Shown: piece by piece, positions 11,291 to 22,513 of the stretch
How the letters are laid out: each line of letters starts with the position of its first letter
How positions within the stretch are numbered: the stretch's first letter is position 1
NCBI GenBank assembly: GCA_964036295.1
Contig: OZ038464.1
Span: 14,934,443-14,998,442, forward strand
Direction of reading: 5' to 3'
DNA from: Plumapathes pennacea
Lineage: Eukaryota; Cnidaria; Anthozoa; Antipatharia; Myriopathidae
Length of the DNA: 64,000 bases
Translations under genes and position numbers: made by a program
Notes under the pieces: model-generated
Database searches by the model: none
What the model was told of the DNA's origin: nothing
What the model saw: only the letters and a program-made list of their open reading frames with translations

Positions 11291-12674
11291 GCGTTTAGTT
11301 TACGGAATGTTTCGTTTTATTTTTCGACGACTTATATGCGTTCTTATTTGGCCAGTCAGTCCAAGATCTTTGTACATGTATGTTATGCGGCAATGGAACT
11401 ATTTGAGGAAATAGTTGCGTGATGTTTCATGTGAAGTCTTAAAGTTGTAGTACGTCCAAAAATTATCCCCCAGGGTTGAAGTTAACGCGGTGTGTTTTCA
11501 CAAAATTCAACCATTTCGTCTTTCTCCGTTTACCACGGGAGACTGATAAAAGGGATATTCCCTCCTTTTGTGTTGGAACTGTTGTTACAGCCTTGAACAA
11601 CACAATTCGAATATGGGCATAGCATAACTAATCACACGAGTCGAGAACCTTTGACACTCCAGCACGCGTTGAGTAGATGACGTCACACCCACTAGGCCCA
11701 GATCCCTCAGACTTTTGTAGGTCAAAATGTTGGCGGCCGTAACGTGCCCGAGAAACGGTGGTAACATGGTGGTATAACGTCTGGCTGGATGCCAGTGGTT
11801 AAATAGGGAAATAAAATTAAAATAGCAAAAAAAAAAAAAAAAAAAAAAAGAAAAAAAGGAAAAACAAAAGAAAAACACCAGTACTTGTGGAAGTTGAATC
11901 AATATATTTCTAGTAAACTCCTCTTTTTGATGCTATCCATTACACTTTTAGTAATCTAAACTATTGTTTTTCAAACAAGTTAAAACAGATTTGCGAAAAG
12001 TACTCTGAACACAATACCAAAGCGTGGGTTTGATTTCGCAGCTTAAGAAGAAAAGTTTGTCCACAATGGAGTGATGTCTGCTAAGAGCAAGGGGCAGGAT
12101 GTTGTTTTTCTGTTTGTCAAAGGTGAGAGAAATGTACACTTTCTGCATTTAATTTTTGATACGGAACTTCTTTTATATTAATTATAAAATAGCGGAATAA
12201 AGGACTTGTTCCAACTCTTAGTATTAAAGCATTCTCCCTCAACATTAAAGGATTTCCTCGTATCAACAAAATTATTCAATAAATGAAAACAGTGACGTCA
12301 TCTTTTGTGAGAAAATTCTGTGATCCATGTGCGGAAATTTAGAATTGTTTGGCCTAGTTTGTTTGTGGTATAATAAACGATTTATGACACGGGAAGTCGT
12401 GCAATACGGCTCGACGGTTGTATTTTTTATTCGTCAGTTTAATTTTTGTATCCACAAACACTACTGTACATTAATTATGTGCACGTGTAATTGACGAATC
12501 GTTTCACTTACAGACAATGGAACCTTTTTACAGCTTGATCTTAGCACGCTTGTTGGATGTGTGCTGCCTTAATTTCACCAGTCGTTGATTGCTGGTAAGA
12601 ACTGTGTGTGTGTGTGTGTGTCTGTCTGTTTTTTCTTTTGTTTTATTTTTTGTTTTTGTTTTTTCATGTTTTTA

Positions 12675-12706
<32 letters not shown>

Positions 12707-13265
12707 TTTTTGAGTGCTTTTAGAACCACTAGACTCTTGATTTCACTTTCATGACTGGTAGTGTAACTTAACATTTTCCGTGTCTATAAGCCAAAAGGAT
12801 CATCATGATTTGTACATTAAGAATCTTATTACTATTACTGGAAAGCAGGCAGAAGGGAACAAGAGAAAGGTGTATAGTACAGTGTTCATTATAGATACAT
12901 GACTTAATAGGGCAAATTAGTATTGTCTTAAGGTAATTCAAAATCGTATTTAGATCGTTCACATTTAGTTTACTTATTTCAAAACCAGTCATCTGACCTC
13001 AAATTAGTCAACTGTTTACATTTGCTCAGACGAAGGGCTAGTGCTCGAAACGTCAGCTTCAAATTATTTCACGGCGTCCAGCTTTTATGCATCGACCTTC
13101 AGTCAATCCAAGTTATGCATTTTTACAGTGGACACCGAGCAGAAACTCCACTATGATATTTTTCTTTGTTCTAAAGAACACTCTTTGTGGTGTAGTAGTG
13201 GGTTTATCTTTGTTAGGCTCTTTGTGAGCGATAACTGTTCTTTTTGTCGTCGCTGGTTTTTGTAG
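11291..13265. other. Intron/intergenic, no gene recognised
   Basis: Simple repeats include poly-A at about 11827-11849, (TG)n at 12606-12620 and (TTG)n at 12677-12702. ORFs on the minus strand at 11585-11902 and 11948-12148 are A/T-tract artefacts or unsupported. Confidence 0.5.
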
Positions 13266-13576
13266 ATGCACTGTCAACCAAGGGAGTGATGAGTGACCAG
13301 AAATATGTGAATGGCGTTCCCACGTTGCTGGAACTCGACAATTTGTCAGGAGAAATAATCCCCGTTTGGCAGTCTCTTGGCCGACGTCTGGGAGTCGAGA
13401 TTGGTACAATAGAGGGTATTGTGTGTGATTTGACAAGCCCCCAGCCCAAGCAAAAAGCATTTGGAATGCTGAAATGCTGGTTTGACAAGGGAGGTACGTC
13501 AACTTACGGAAAACTTGCACAAGCTTTACAAGCTGAAAGTATGGGCCGCCTTGCCGAAAAGTACTGTTTTCAACAG
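13266..13576 (+). CDS. Death-domain exon 1
   Basis: Joined in phase 1 it reads DALSTKGVMSDQKYVNGV and then a six-helix death domain of about 80 residues. Key blocks are LLELDNLSGEIIPVWQSL, GRRLGVEIGTIEGI, KQKAFGMLKCWFDKGG and YGKLAQAL, ending LAEKYCFQQ. Death domains are homotypic interaction modules of apoptosis and innate-immune signalling (established). Acceptor TTTTTGTAG and donor CAACAG|GTAATT are clear; the exon ends in phase 0 and joins 13837. This N-terminal death domain resembles the second one at 14604, suggesting internal duplication. Confidence 0.85.
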
Positions 13577-13836
13577 GTAATTTAAAGATACATCTATACT
13601 TTGGGTTGTTGATAATGTTGTTGGAGTTTTGTTGTCATCAATTTTGATGTTGAAGTTTTTTACGTTGGGTACGTAATGAACTGTATATTTCGTCATTCTC
13701 GCGGGGGAAGTCAAGAAAAATCGTTTACGTTGTATGTAGTTTTTTCACTACAATAGATGCCAGGGTACCTGCTGCAATTAACTCACACCCCGTTTTTGTA
13801 ATGTCAGTTCTTTTGTTGATGTTGTTGTGTTTGCAG

Positions 13837-13933
13837 CCTGGCTCACGCGTTTACCATTCTTTCCATCAGGAGCATCCATCTATCAGGGATTCCTCTCTTG
13901 TTTCAAGTGGATCATTTTCTTCTGTTCCTCTTA
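13837..13933 (+). CDS. Linker exon between death domains
   Basis: Bounded by acceptor TGTTTGCAG and donor CTTA|GTAAGT. In phase 0 it reads PGSRVYHSFHQEHPSIRD then SSLVSSGSFSSVPL and leaves one base, which completes an Arg codon with the GA at 14604. The serine-rich composition suggests a flexible linker. It is supported by exact phase fit on both sides. Confidence 0.7.
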
Positions 13934-14603
13934 GTAAGTACGGCGTCATCATTTTCTTTGTTTTGTTCCCTCCTCTGTTGTAGTATCTCCGTTTCATAGA
14001 TCCTTGTGTGGGTGTTCTTTTAGTTTGTCTGTTACACTGTCCCTTTTGTTACAGTTCTTCATTTTGTCATTCTACTCATTATTTCTCTCTGTTAGATACA
14101 TTAGTCGCGTTGCTGCCTGGTTTGTGTTTTTTTCACTGCAGACTGTCTTTGTTTGTCAAACTTCTAGATAATGTTTCTCTCCCAAGCATTTTGTTTTGTG
14201 TTCGCTTGTCTTTTTGTTTCTTTCTTTAATGTTCAGTTGGTTCAATTCTAAATGCTGTGAGAGCTGAACATGAGCAAAAGTAGCTGTCTGCCTAAGCAGT
14301 CGAAACTTATGCCAATATATCGGCTGGTATTTAGTCATTTCAGCCTTTCGGTTGAGTAACTCTAATGGTCTCTTGGTCCCTTCGACAGAAACATAAACAC
14401 TGTCATTGTTTTTTGGTAGTTTCTGGGGACTTGTTATTGTTTAAAAGCCCCTGCAACGTAACTACTGTTTCGTTTTAGGTCAACCTTACAGTTAAAACGT
14501 AGCATAATGCATGAATAACTAACGGTCGACGATCTTTTCGTGTATAACGGTACAAATACAAAATTATGCACTTCTCAAGTTCTTACGGGTATCTTATTTC
14601 TAG

Positions 14604-14854
14604 GAACTATTCAGAAGAGTGCCCCGACACTGGAAGAACTCGAGAAGCTTTCATTGGAAGTCATTCAATTTTGGCCGTCACTGGGGAGACGTTTAGGTGT
14701 CGAGGAGGGTAGAATAGAAAACATCCGGCATGATTCTTCAGTCCTTCAACCTAGAGAAAAGGCATTTCAAATGCTGAAGTTATGGTTTGTGAAAGGGAGC
14801 TCCTCAACTAAAGAAGAACTGGAAGAGGCTGTGAAAATTGAGAAGGCTCGGCAG
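14604..14854 (+). CDS. Death-domain exon 2
   Basis: Acceptor ATTTCTAG and donor CGGCAG|GTTAGT bound a second death domain. Blocks are LEELEKLSLEVIQFWPSL, GRRLGVEEGRIENIRHD, REKAFQMLKLWFVKGS and TKEELEEAVKIEKARQ. It resembles the 13266 exon in the GRRLGVE and KAFxMLKxWF blocks. It ends in phase 0 and can splice directly to the kinase exon at 24316, across a 9.5-kb intron filled with transposons. Two death domains in one protein point to an adaptor-like signalling role. Confidence 0.85.
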
Positions 14855-14901
14855 GTTAGTGTTCTTATTGCTTGTGACGACACAAGCTTTAAAATGGAAC
14901 G

Positions 14902-16190
14902 CTTTTTTTTTTATATATATTTTTCTGGGTTAGAAATCTGCATGCGGTGATTGGTTCATATTATCATGTGATTTGTGATGACGTTGTGATCAAGTGACTT
15001 GGCGGGCGAGCAGTTTCGCCATTTTGAAAACAGCAAGTTGCTTGCCTTAGTTGGCTCTGTGGATTATTTTATGGACCGCTCATCTTACTTACAAACGCAT
15101 ACGCCGGCTGCGGTAGACCCATACTAAATTTCATTGAGCGGTTTTGGCTTGGGTCGGTCCGTTCAGCCTCAAAAGCCATATTGAAAGCCATGAAAGCAAA
15201 TGCAATGAACTTATCAATGAACTGCATAACTATGCACAACTGTACAGAAATGTACGAAGAATCTGATATCCAGAACCTTGAGAACTTGAAGGAACAAGCT
15301 GAACGAAGGCGCTCGAGATACAAAGACGAGAACCTGGTGTAAAGACGGCGATTCTTGACAAGCGCTTGATAGCGGATTATATGGAACTGTTTAGTATGAG
15401 GGTGAACTTGAAGGTACTTTGTATTCTTTTACTTTGTATTATTCTTGCTGATACAAGTAAAGCGTCAGAAAATCTGACTTTTGTTTGGGATCAAAATTTC
15501 ACTCTGCTGTGCATTTATGTTGTTGTTGCGACATTTTGGCTCGGTGCCATGAAGGTCAAACATTCAGTGGAACAGATGGCGTTATTATTTGAAAATTGGG
15601 AAATGGCTGAGGAAAAAGTGACCGTTGGTAGATCTCGCTTCGCTCAGTTTTATTGTATTCCCACAAATGTTTATGTGAAAGAAAACCGAAGTCCTCCAAG
15701 ACGAAGTCGTGAGCCAAGCCACGTACCATTGAATTACCTTTCACGCATTTTGAACAAGAGTAGAAAAAGCAGGCGACTAATACAAGAATACATTTCAAAG
15801 AATGTCCCAAAGTCGTCAAAAGTTCATGATTATACCCGAGCTTACGGACTTCACAATGCTAATGCGTTCTGTGAACGTGCGTGTAAACAACATGGAAACA
15901 ATAAAAAGCCACAGATGGAAATGGAAAGAGAAAATTAGGATCAATAAACCATCGCTGCGAGAAAGCTAGAAGCTCAAAAAGAAGATTGCCAAAAGTAACC
16001 GAGGTGCTAAGATACGTTTGTATTTTAAAATGTGTTAAAAAACAGGCATTGCAAGATCAGACGTATTCAGAGATCAAAATCACAGAACCAAGTACAATGG
16101 GTTTTCTATGTCAAGGGATATAGAAAAAAATTCCGGTCCTTCAGTTGTTGATCCAAACAAAACGATAATCGGTTGGCTTTCTGGATGCAC
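14902..16190 (+). pseudogene. Broken copy of the Helitron-associated membrane/2A/protease ORF
   Basis: This is a frameshifted, 3'-truncated copy of the sequence encoding the minus-strand ORF at 61113-63236. An open piece at 15366-15938 (190 codons) keeps the hydrophobic segment VNLKVLCILLLCIILADTS, a second one (FTLLCIYVVVATFWL) and a basic region rich in Arg/Ser. Upstream, 15060-15340 matches residues 31-145 in shifted frames. At 16117-16140 it reads DIEKNSGP, a 2A-like motif with one canonical proline lost. Homology stops at about 16170, just after VVDPNKTII, where the protease-like domain should begin. It lies in the intron after death domain 2. Confidence 0.8.
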
Positions 16191-17100
16191 GGAAGCCATA
16201 CTTTAAGAGCGATTTTGGCTTGCATTGTTTTTAAGCGTCGGAAGACTTGAAAATAGCCGTACACAAATGTTTGATGTGTTACCAGCGGGACCCCCGTAAA
16301 GTACGAAGGGTTGTGTTTTGCAAATGCTCGATTATAGATACCGCTTCAACCAATGTATCTGTGTTCTGAGCAATATTTGTGTGAAAGAACATCGAATAAG
16401 TAGTAGAAGACGTGTCGAAACTTGATAGAACTTGAACTTTTCCCTGCGGGCAGAGCGTCTCCCTTTGTCGGAAACTGCGGCTTTGTGTAACGCGCGGCGT
16501 ATACGAACAGTCGGCGTTTAACTTTGTTTTGCGTGCAGTAAAGGTTCTTTGTTTATTGTCTGAGGATACTGAATTACTAATAGGTTTGAGGCAAATATCA
16601 CGCGAGATTAAGATACAAGATCTGTCAATGAAATGTCACGAGCAAAATATCATAGAACGGGGAATCCCGAATCATCAGCTACTTAAGCCTGGTCCTCACT
16701 AGCGCATAAGCATAAGCACAAGCATAAGCATAAGAATAAGAGAGCGACAGTGGCGACATAAGCATAAGCATAAGGAACGAACATGTTTGATCCTTATGCT
16801 TATGCTTATGTCGCCACTGTCGCTCTCTTATTCTTATGCTTATGCTTATGCTTATGCGCTAGTGAGGACAAGGCTTTAGCTTTCACTCACGCCGCTTTAA
16901 CAAAAGCAAGAAAGACCGGCAGGCGATTACATCGAGAATATTTGTCACTGAATACCTCGAAGTCTTCAAAAGCTCAAGGTTGATATCCGACTATCCGAGC
17001 CGTAATGTTCGCTCCACAAGCCCGTGATGCACGCCTTTGTTGTCACGGTATTCAAACGTCTGCAGCTTCCGATAGAGATGAATTTCGTATCGACCCAGAA
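16191..17100 (+). repeat. More diverged remnant of the same Helitron family
   Basis: GAGCGATTTTGGCTTGC near 16210 and AAAATAGCCGTACACAAATG near 16247 match the Helitron X body. At 16900-16980 the frame reads KARKTGRRLHREYLSLNTSK, the counterpart of the basic region of the 61113-63236 ORF. It is interrupted by the MITE at 16686-16875 and has many stops. Confidence 0.6.
16686..16875. mobile_element. Palindromic MITE with TTA duplication
   Basis: This 190-bp element is almost wholly an inverted repeat. Its ends are AGCCTGGTCCTCACTAGCGC and, read inward, the same with one mismatch. The arms are mostly a CATAAG repeat. TTA flanks both sides (16683-16685 and 16876-16878), typical of PIF/Harbinger. 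The 66-codon ORF at 16783 spans its arm and is not a gene. Confidence 0.85.
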
Positions 17101-18750
17101 TTTTGCGTTAAAGCTTAATGCATAGCAGTCTTGAACATATTAGTGATCAGACTTGTACATGTAGGATGCGTAACGTCTGAGATGGCTTTTTCATACGAAG
17201 TAATTTCATCATGGGAAGTGTCATGTTTTAATGTGCTACAGCTACTTGAACATGATGCACACGCTGGGAAGATGAAATAAGGCTATTACGCTGTCTTACA
17301 GCTACTTAAGATGTCGGGTATTCCCCAGTCAATCCCATTACAAAATGACAACACAGTTCCTCCACAAAACATGTCAGCTTGAAAATTCACTCAACAAGGT
17401 TGCCAGGTTGTATAGCAAGCGTCACACAAGTACTGTCACGTGCATCGGAAAGCAATAAAAACTGGGTTGTTGCAAACGAAGAATATTCCTACGGGGCCTT
17501 CGATAATTGTTTTCTCTCAATTATTATAATACACTTTTTCGTGAATATCTGTTTGACCGAAATTAGAAGAAAAGAGGGCAAGAAAAATAAAGGGAGCTCT
17601 TGGATCCGTCATGTGCAAAAACTGACTCGGCTATAATATCTTTTGCATATAAACGCACGACAAAAGTTCCTCTCCCGGGACCCCGCGTGTCTCTATTCAT
17701 TGTACTAATGACGTCACAAGCGCACTGGCCACGGGCCTGTCTTGTTGAAAAAGAAAAGTGTTTGCAGATATTTATTTTGTCTACGTCAAACTTGCCGATT
17801 TGGGGGAACGGGAATGGTCAAATGCCGGAATTTGTTGAATGAAAATTCAATGGCTAAACTGCATTTTCTGTTATCGTAAAAGGCATATATCTCCGAGTTT
17901 TGATTATTCTATCAACTAATATACATCAGACGACCCGTTTGCAGCGACGTGTGCAACACTTTGAAAAGATTTTTTGAGAATTGTTGGCACGGAATGTCAA
18001 CGGATGTCAAATATTGTCGCGTTAAGATATCATACCCCCCCCCCCCCCCACACACACACACACACACAAATGCCATACATGTTTTAAATTTTTTGCTTCA
18101 CAAAAAATTTGAAACATTGGCATGCGATATATCAAAGTGTTTGTTGCAAATCAAGGGGTCTACAGAAGGGTGTCTTAGGATTTTAAAATTTTGCTTTAAA
18201 CTGTTTTACTTTTTAATGTAAACTGTAAAAATACTATCGCATCGTTAAAATTTAGAAAATATAAAACAATTTAAAGTAAAAACTGAGACAGTTTTTTAGA
18301 CCCCCTTGGTCCCTTTCATCCACCTGTGACGTCAAAAAATGCACAATAACTTTTGCCATATTTGGTATTAGTGACAGACATTATTAGAAGTAGCTAGACA
18401 ATTTAATAACAAGCAGTTTGATATATAACATGCCTATGCTTAGTCAATTGATGCCATTTTAATAAAAATCTGCTGGAAAATTGTTATTTGGGGGGCATGA
18501 TACCCTAATTGTCGTTTATGAAAATCTAGTGAGTCGAATCTTCAAAACTGCTTCAGTAAAGTTAATTGCAACGTCGTAACTTACGAGCAGAACTTTCTTC
18601 TTTTAGTTTGCACTTGAATATCAATATTAAACTAAATTGTAGCAATTCCGCTAGCGAAATGAACTCTTTGTTAGAAAATTCGTGTTGCTAGCATTTAGCC
18701 GCGGGTGAAGACAAAAGTAGCTCGTGGTATCTGAAATTGATCTGATCTCA
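17101..18750. other. Intron, nothing recognised
   Basis: No coding exon is supported. A poly-C run followed by (CA)n lies at about 18032-18068. Short ORFs at 17379-17842 and 17949-18221 show no domains. Confidence 0.5.
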
Positions 18751-19096
18751 GGCTACGTTTACACTATACCGGATAGCTTTCCGTAGCGTCGCAAAAACGT
18801 ACCGGATAGGCCTTCCGTTTACATTGGATACGCTGTTTTCGGAGCGACTTTTGGAACGGAACGCTGTTGCTCCGCTCCGCTTCTGAAAGTGGTACGGACC
18901 CGTATCGGACAGGAAAACGCTCCGATTTGCATTAATTGATTGTGACAAAGATGTTCCGGACTGGCCTTGTGTTTACACTGTACCGGATAGGTTTTTCGGC
19001 CAAAGTCGCTCCGGACCGATCTTTTCGTGTTTACACTGTACCGGATAGGTTTTCGCAACGGCTCAAAATCCTATCCGGTATAGTGTAAACGTAGCC
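18751..19096. mobile_element. MITE with GGCTACGTTTACACT ends
   Basis: Terminal inverted repeats of about 26 bp start GGCTACGTTTACACTATACC. CCGGATAGG-like motifs with TGTTTACAC recur inside, so the body is a set of internal repeats. The two minus-strand ORFs here (18748-18948 and 18819-19058) are translations of these repeats. The ends resemble PIF/Harbinger MITEs. Flanks TCA/CCA do not give a clean 3-bp duplication. Confidence 0.8.
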
Positions 19097-19168
19097 CCAG
19101 GGTCTTCGTGCGCCCGCGTGCGACTTCAAGTGCTTTTTTTACGTTGTTGTCAGGACGTGGACAAAATT

Positions 19169-19915
19169 AGAGTTTTTCCGCACAAGGCGCTTTTCTGACC
19201 GTACAGATGCAAATTTACTTGATATCACCGTACGCATGCTAATCGATTCATTTTCACGCTTCCGTATTGTACCTGCTTCAAAATTGAATTCTATCACGAT
19301 ACCGAGAAATCAACAGCAATTCGTCGGCTCAAACGAATCGTCCGTGAGCAGCTGAAGGATGAATCAGCCACACGAACGGCGGCGCAGCCGGGCCACGAAG
19401 TCGAAACTACAGCCATTCCTGGAAGAATTGTTGACAGGCAAACAAGGTATGCCCAAAAGCGTACTCCTGAAGAGAGGCAGCAAGACAAAATGAGGCAGTT
19501 CAAGGACTCACATAAAGACGACGGAGAAGAATTGTCGGACGAAGAACCGCGAAAGATGCTCACACTGTGAGGGAAGCCACCTCGAAGGCACAAGAGGCAC
19601 ACACCACCATGTGTTTTTTTTAAACCAGACAACAAATTAGATGAACTTTGAACATTTTATTTTGCGTCGTATCGGAAACAATGCAGCATAGATCTGAATT
19701 GTATTTTCTTTTTTTTTTTTTGTTTTTGCCGTTTCAATATTGTGTAAAAGCCGTTCTTTCTATGAGAAATAAATGTGCGCATTTGTTCTACCGTTGCGTT
19801 TGTTTTTTGTACTGAGAAAGAAAGAACCTTTGCAAAGCGTGTAATTAGCATATGTACGGTAATATAATGTGAATTTGCATTTATACGGTCAGAGAAGCGC
19901 CTTGTGCGGAAAAAC
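19169..19915. mobile_element. TIR DNA transposon, ~745 bp, with a short ORF
   Basis: The left end, from AGTTTTTCCGCACAAGGCGC onward, and the complement of the right end (19841-19915) agree over about 75 bp. The target duplication is unclear. One ORF is inside (19274-19570). The superfamily is not recognised. Confidence 0.75.
19274..19570 (+). CDS. Unknown ORF inside the TIR transposon
   Basis: An open frame without an obvious ATG reads CFKIEFYHDTEKSTAIRRL, KRIVREQLKDES, then a charged stretch with IPGRIVDRQTRYAQKRTPEE and an acidic end EELSDEEPRKMLTL before the stop. High Arg/Lys/Glu content without internal stops suggests the 3' exon of a former transposon protein, but no catalytic motif is visible. 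The opposite-strand ORF at 19294-19635 overlaps it and is considered its shadow. Confidence 0.35.
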   Translation, partial: CFKIEFYHDTEKSTAIRRLKRIVREQLKDESATRTAAQPGHEVETTAIPGRIVDRQTRYAQKRTPEERQQDKMRQFKDSHKDDGEELSDEEPRKMLTL

Positions 19916-20264
19916 TATATTTAGAGAAATTACGACAGTCCTTCTCAGTACGATGAATGCAATAGAACCTCGGCAAAAACGGAATAAATTGAGCAGCCTA
20001 AGAATAGGAAAAGTTACAAAGACACAGGAATATGGAGGGACATTTTTCCTAGTTCCTCGCGCAACCGCCGCCGTCCTAGTTTGCTAAAGTCCCTAATGTC
20101 GAACCTGTGACTTTACTGTGAGGTCTAAGACAAATTACGACTGTTTTGGAGTATCAATAAACGACGAAGAACTATTTCAGAAGTCGGTAGAAATATATCC
20201 GTATGTCGAAGAAAATATTCCCAAGCGCGCAAAGGATCAATCAGTCAGTCATTTATTTGTATAG

Positions 20265-20424
20265 GTAATCGCATGATTTCGAGTGCAATTTGGAATAAAT
20301 GAGCACGAGTAAATTTTCAAAGACCACAAAATTGCACGAGCGCCGAGCGAGTGCAATTTGTGGTCTTTGAAAACTTTACGAGTGCTCATTTATTCCAAAA
20401 TTACACAAGAAATCATGTGATTAC
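20265..20424. repeat. 160-bp near-perfect palindrome
   Basis: GTAATCGCATGATTTC at the left pairs with GAAATCATGTGATTAC at the right, and the arms stay complementary up to the centre near GAGCGCCGAGCG. It lies four bases before the TTAA of the next element. This is a fold-back element or a hairpin end of a transposon like that at 55889-56078. Confidence 0.85.
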
Positions 20425-20431
20425 TTGTTAA

Positions 20432-20732
20432 TAACATGCATACAATAATTTTCGTCGAGCAATCTTTTTTCAATTTCGTTACAATTCACAAGTGTCTCAA
20501 GAACTTCGTTCTCTCAAAACAGAATCGGAATCGTCCCGAGGAATGAACACGCTTTTTGTTTTGTTTGGCTTTGCCGCGAATACGCGCGCCAGCTATCAGC
20601 AATTTTTAATTTCAAATTTCTGCACTCTTAATTTCACATTTCTGCACTGTTAATTACACATTTTTGCACTGTTTGGGATAAATTGACGCGCGCTCAGCCA
20701 ATCAGAATGCAGAAATTATTGTGTGCATGTTA
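20432..20732. mobile_element. Small TTAA-target TIR element
   Basis: Inverted ends TAACATGCATACAATAATTT and, from the right, TAACATGCACACAATAATTT. TTAA lies on both sides (20428-20431 and 20733-20736). A second copy begins at 28673. TTAA duplications occur in Kolobok and piggyBac elements (established). It has no coding capacity. Confidence 0.85.
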
Positions 20733-20801
20733 TTAAATCACGTATCACACAGGAGCTGGAATAAACTCGTTCAAACGTGAACGTGAAATTAATAAGTAAA
20801 A

Positions 20802-21990
20802 CTAGACTGGCGTTGCCAGTGAGCTCGCGGCGTTAGTTGGGTCGAGAGCAGAATAAACTAAAATGGGAATCAAGGACAAGAGCGGAACTTCCGGGAGACT
20901 TCCAGTTTCTCACCAGAAATATATCACACAGTATAGAGAACTTGGCTTTTGACACCTTGCTTAAATGAAACCTGATTAAACTATAAATTTATCATTACAA
21001 CACTCATACACTTGGTTCTTAAAGGTTGAGTGACTCTGCATTTTGAGCTTAGAAGCGAAACGGTTAACCACCGAGTAAATCTGAGTATGACTTGTCTTTT
21101 TATGAATCGATTTTGACAGTTTGACTTCGAACACTTAATTCTAATCAGAGGCCACGATTAATCCAGCCTTCGTTTCAATACTAGTCTGTCTTGTTTTTTA
21201 ACTGGATGCGTTTCACTTCTATCAGGCTTTCGAGTATTCGTGCTTTGTAACAAATATAAAATTGAAAGCGAGGAATGTAACACGAGACATGTTTAAAATA
21301 TTATTGCGGTTTTGTTCACAGTGTGTTCAGTCCATTTGTGACTGCAAACTTAATACTCAGGACTATTTCGGTGTATTTTTCATTTCTGGTATACAATGAC
21401 CATTTCGAAACAAAGGCTACATTATCCAATGAAAGAAACATTTCAACAGGCAATGTACGATAAGCAGAAGAATTTTATGAGGCAACAGATGTCATGTACA
21501 GAATGAAGCATAAATCGCCACTGTTTTGCGGCTAAAGCTCATCGTAACTTTGGTTTCCGTTTTCGGCTTGTTTTCTTCCCAGAAGTATTTCGTGTCGCTA
21601 CAGAAAGTTTCGTCTGGACTAAATATTTAGCGGCGACAGAGATATTTGCAATCCCCCAGCGGTATCCATCAAACATCTGTTTACGGCTATTCTCAAAGCT
21701 TCCGCGGTGAACTAAAGAACGCAAGCCAAAATAGTTCCCTAACATCCAGTTTATCAGTGCGTGTTCGGCACAAACCCAAACGGTGTTGAGTTTGGATTAA
21801 ATGCAACCGAGCAATTCATGGCCACACTCGAGTTGTTTAACGAAGTCAATTACGTCATTGCATATCACGTGATAATCTGAACCAATCACCGTGTGCAGAT
21901 TCGTAACCCAGAAAAAAACTAATAACATGACGAAAAAGACATGCCGTGTGATTTTAAGCTCGACGGGCCACGTCCGCGAGCAATAATTTA
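20802..21990 (-). mobile_element. Helitron X copy, minus strand
   Basis: On the minus strand the 3' end reads CACTGGCAACGCCAGTCTAG: a 6-bp stem hairpin directly followed by CTAG, then T in the host. That is the Helitron 3' signature. The 5' block near 21890 reads GGGTTACGAATCTGCACACGG, preceded by an inverted repeat with TGCTCGCGG/CGAGC near 21960-21985. The body contains only decayed frames related to the start of the 61113-63236 ORF. The 5' boundary is approximate. Confidence 0.8.
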
Positions 21991-22014
21991 TTAATTACAT
22001 GCATATTGAAATTG

Positions 22015-22512
22015 ATAAAAAAAAGATAAAGATAAAGATGCTAGATCTAACAATAAAAGCTACTTTTCTATATCATGCCCCCCTTTCCCATGATAAAATA
22101 TTAGTAAAATTACTAAGTATATTATTCATACGAAACACGAGTTTCTATATCGCCTCCCCCTCCCCCTCCCCCAACTTCCCATGCAAGATCAAACTGAAAT
22201 AAAATTTCCGTGCACCATGTGTCTTTCTGCAAGAAGGCATGCGCTCGTAATGATCGTTTAAACGTTGTTATATCCTCTGGTAGCTTGTTCCATAAAGTAC
22301 TACCTATATACGCAAATGATATGTGACGCCACTTTAAATTAAAATGAGGCTGCTCCAGTCTTGTGTCAGGGCCACGAAGATTGTACCTTACTTCTTTTGG
22401 TTTAAAAAAATATTTTATATAGGTCGGACCAAGGTTGTTCATGCATTTAAAAATCATAATTAATGACTGAATATATCTTTGTTCAGCTAGGGATCTAGTG
22501 TCAGCATATATT
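22015..22512 (-). mobile_element. LINE 3' fragment, minus strand
   Basis: The minus-strand frame (22130-22510) encodes a reverse-transcriptase tail: YIQSLIMIFKCMNNLGPTYI, a basic block KPKEVRYNLRG, then FAYIGSTLWNKLPEDI. It ends in a CTTTAT-type microsatellite tail near 22020-22045. It abuts the 5' end of the Helitron X copy at 22514. Confidence 0.7.
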
Positions 22513-22513
22513 T

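Noticed and set aside
13113..13520. 135-codon minus-strand ORF
   Set aside because: Antisense shadow of the death-domain exon, which has splice sites and family motifs.
15556..15819. 87-codon minus-strand ORF, also at 62390-62653 in the other orientation
   Set aside because: Conserved only because it is antisense to the Helitron-associated ORF in both copies.
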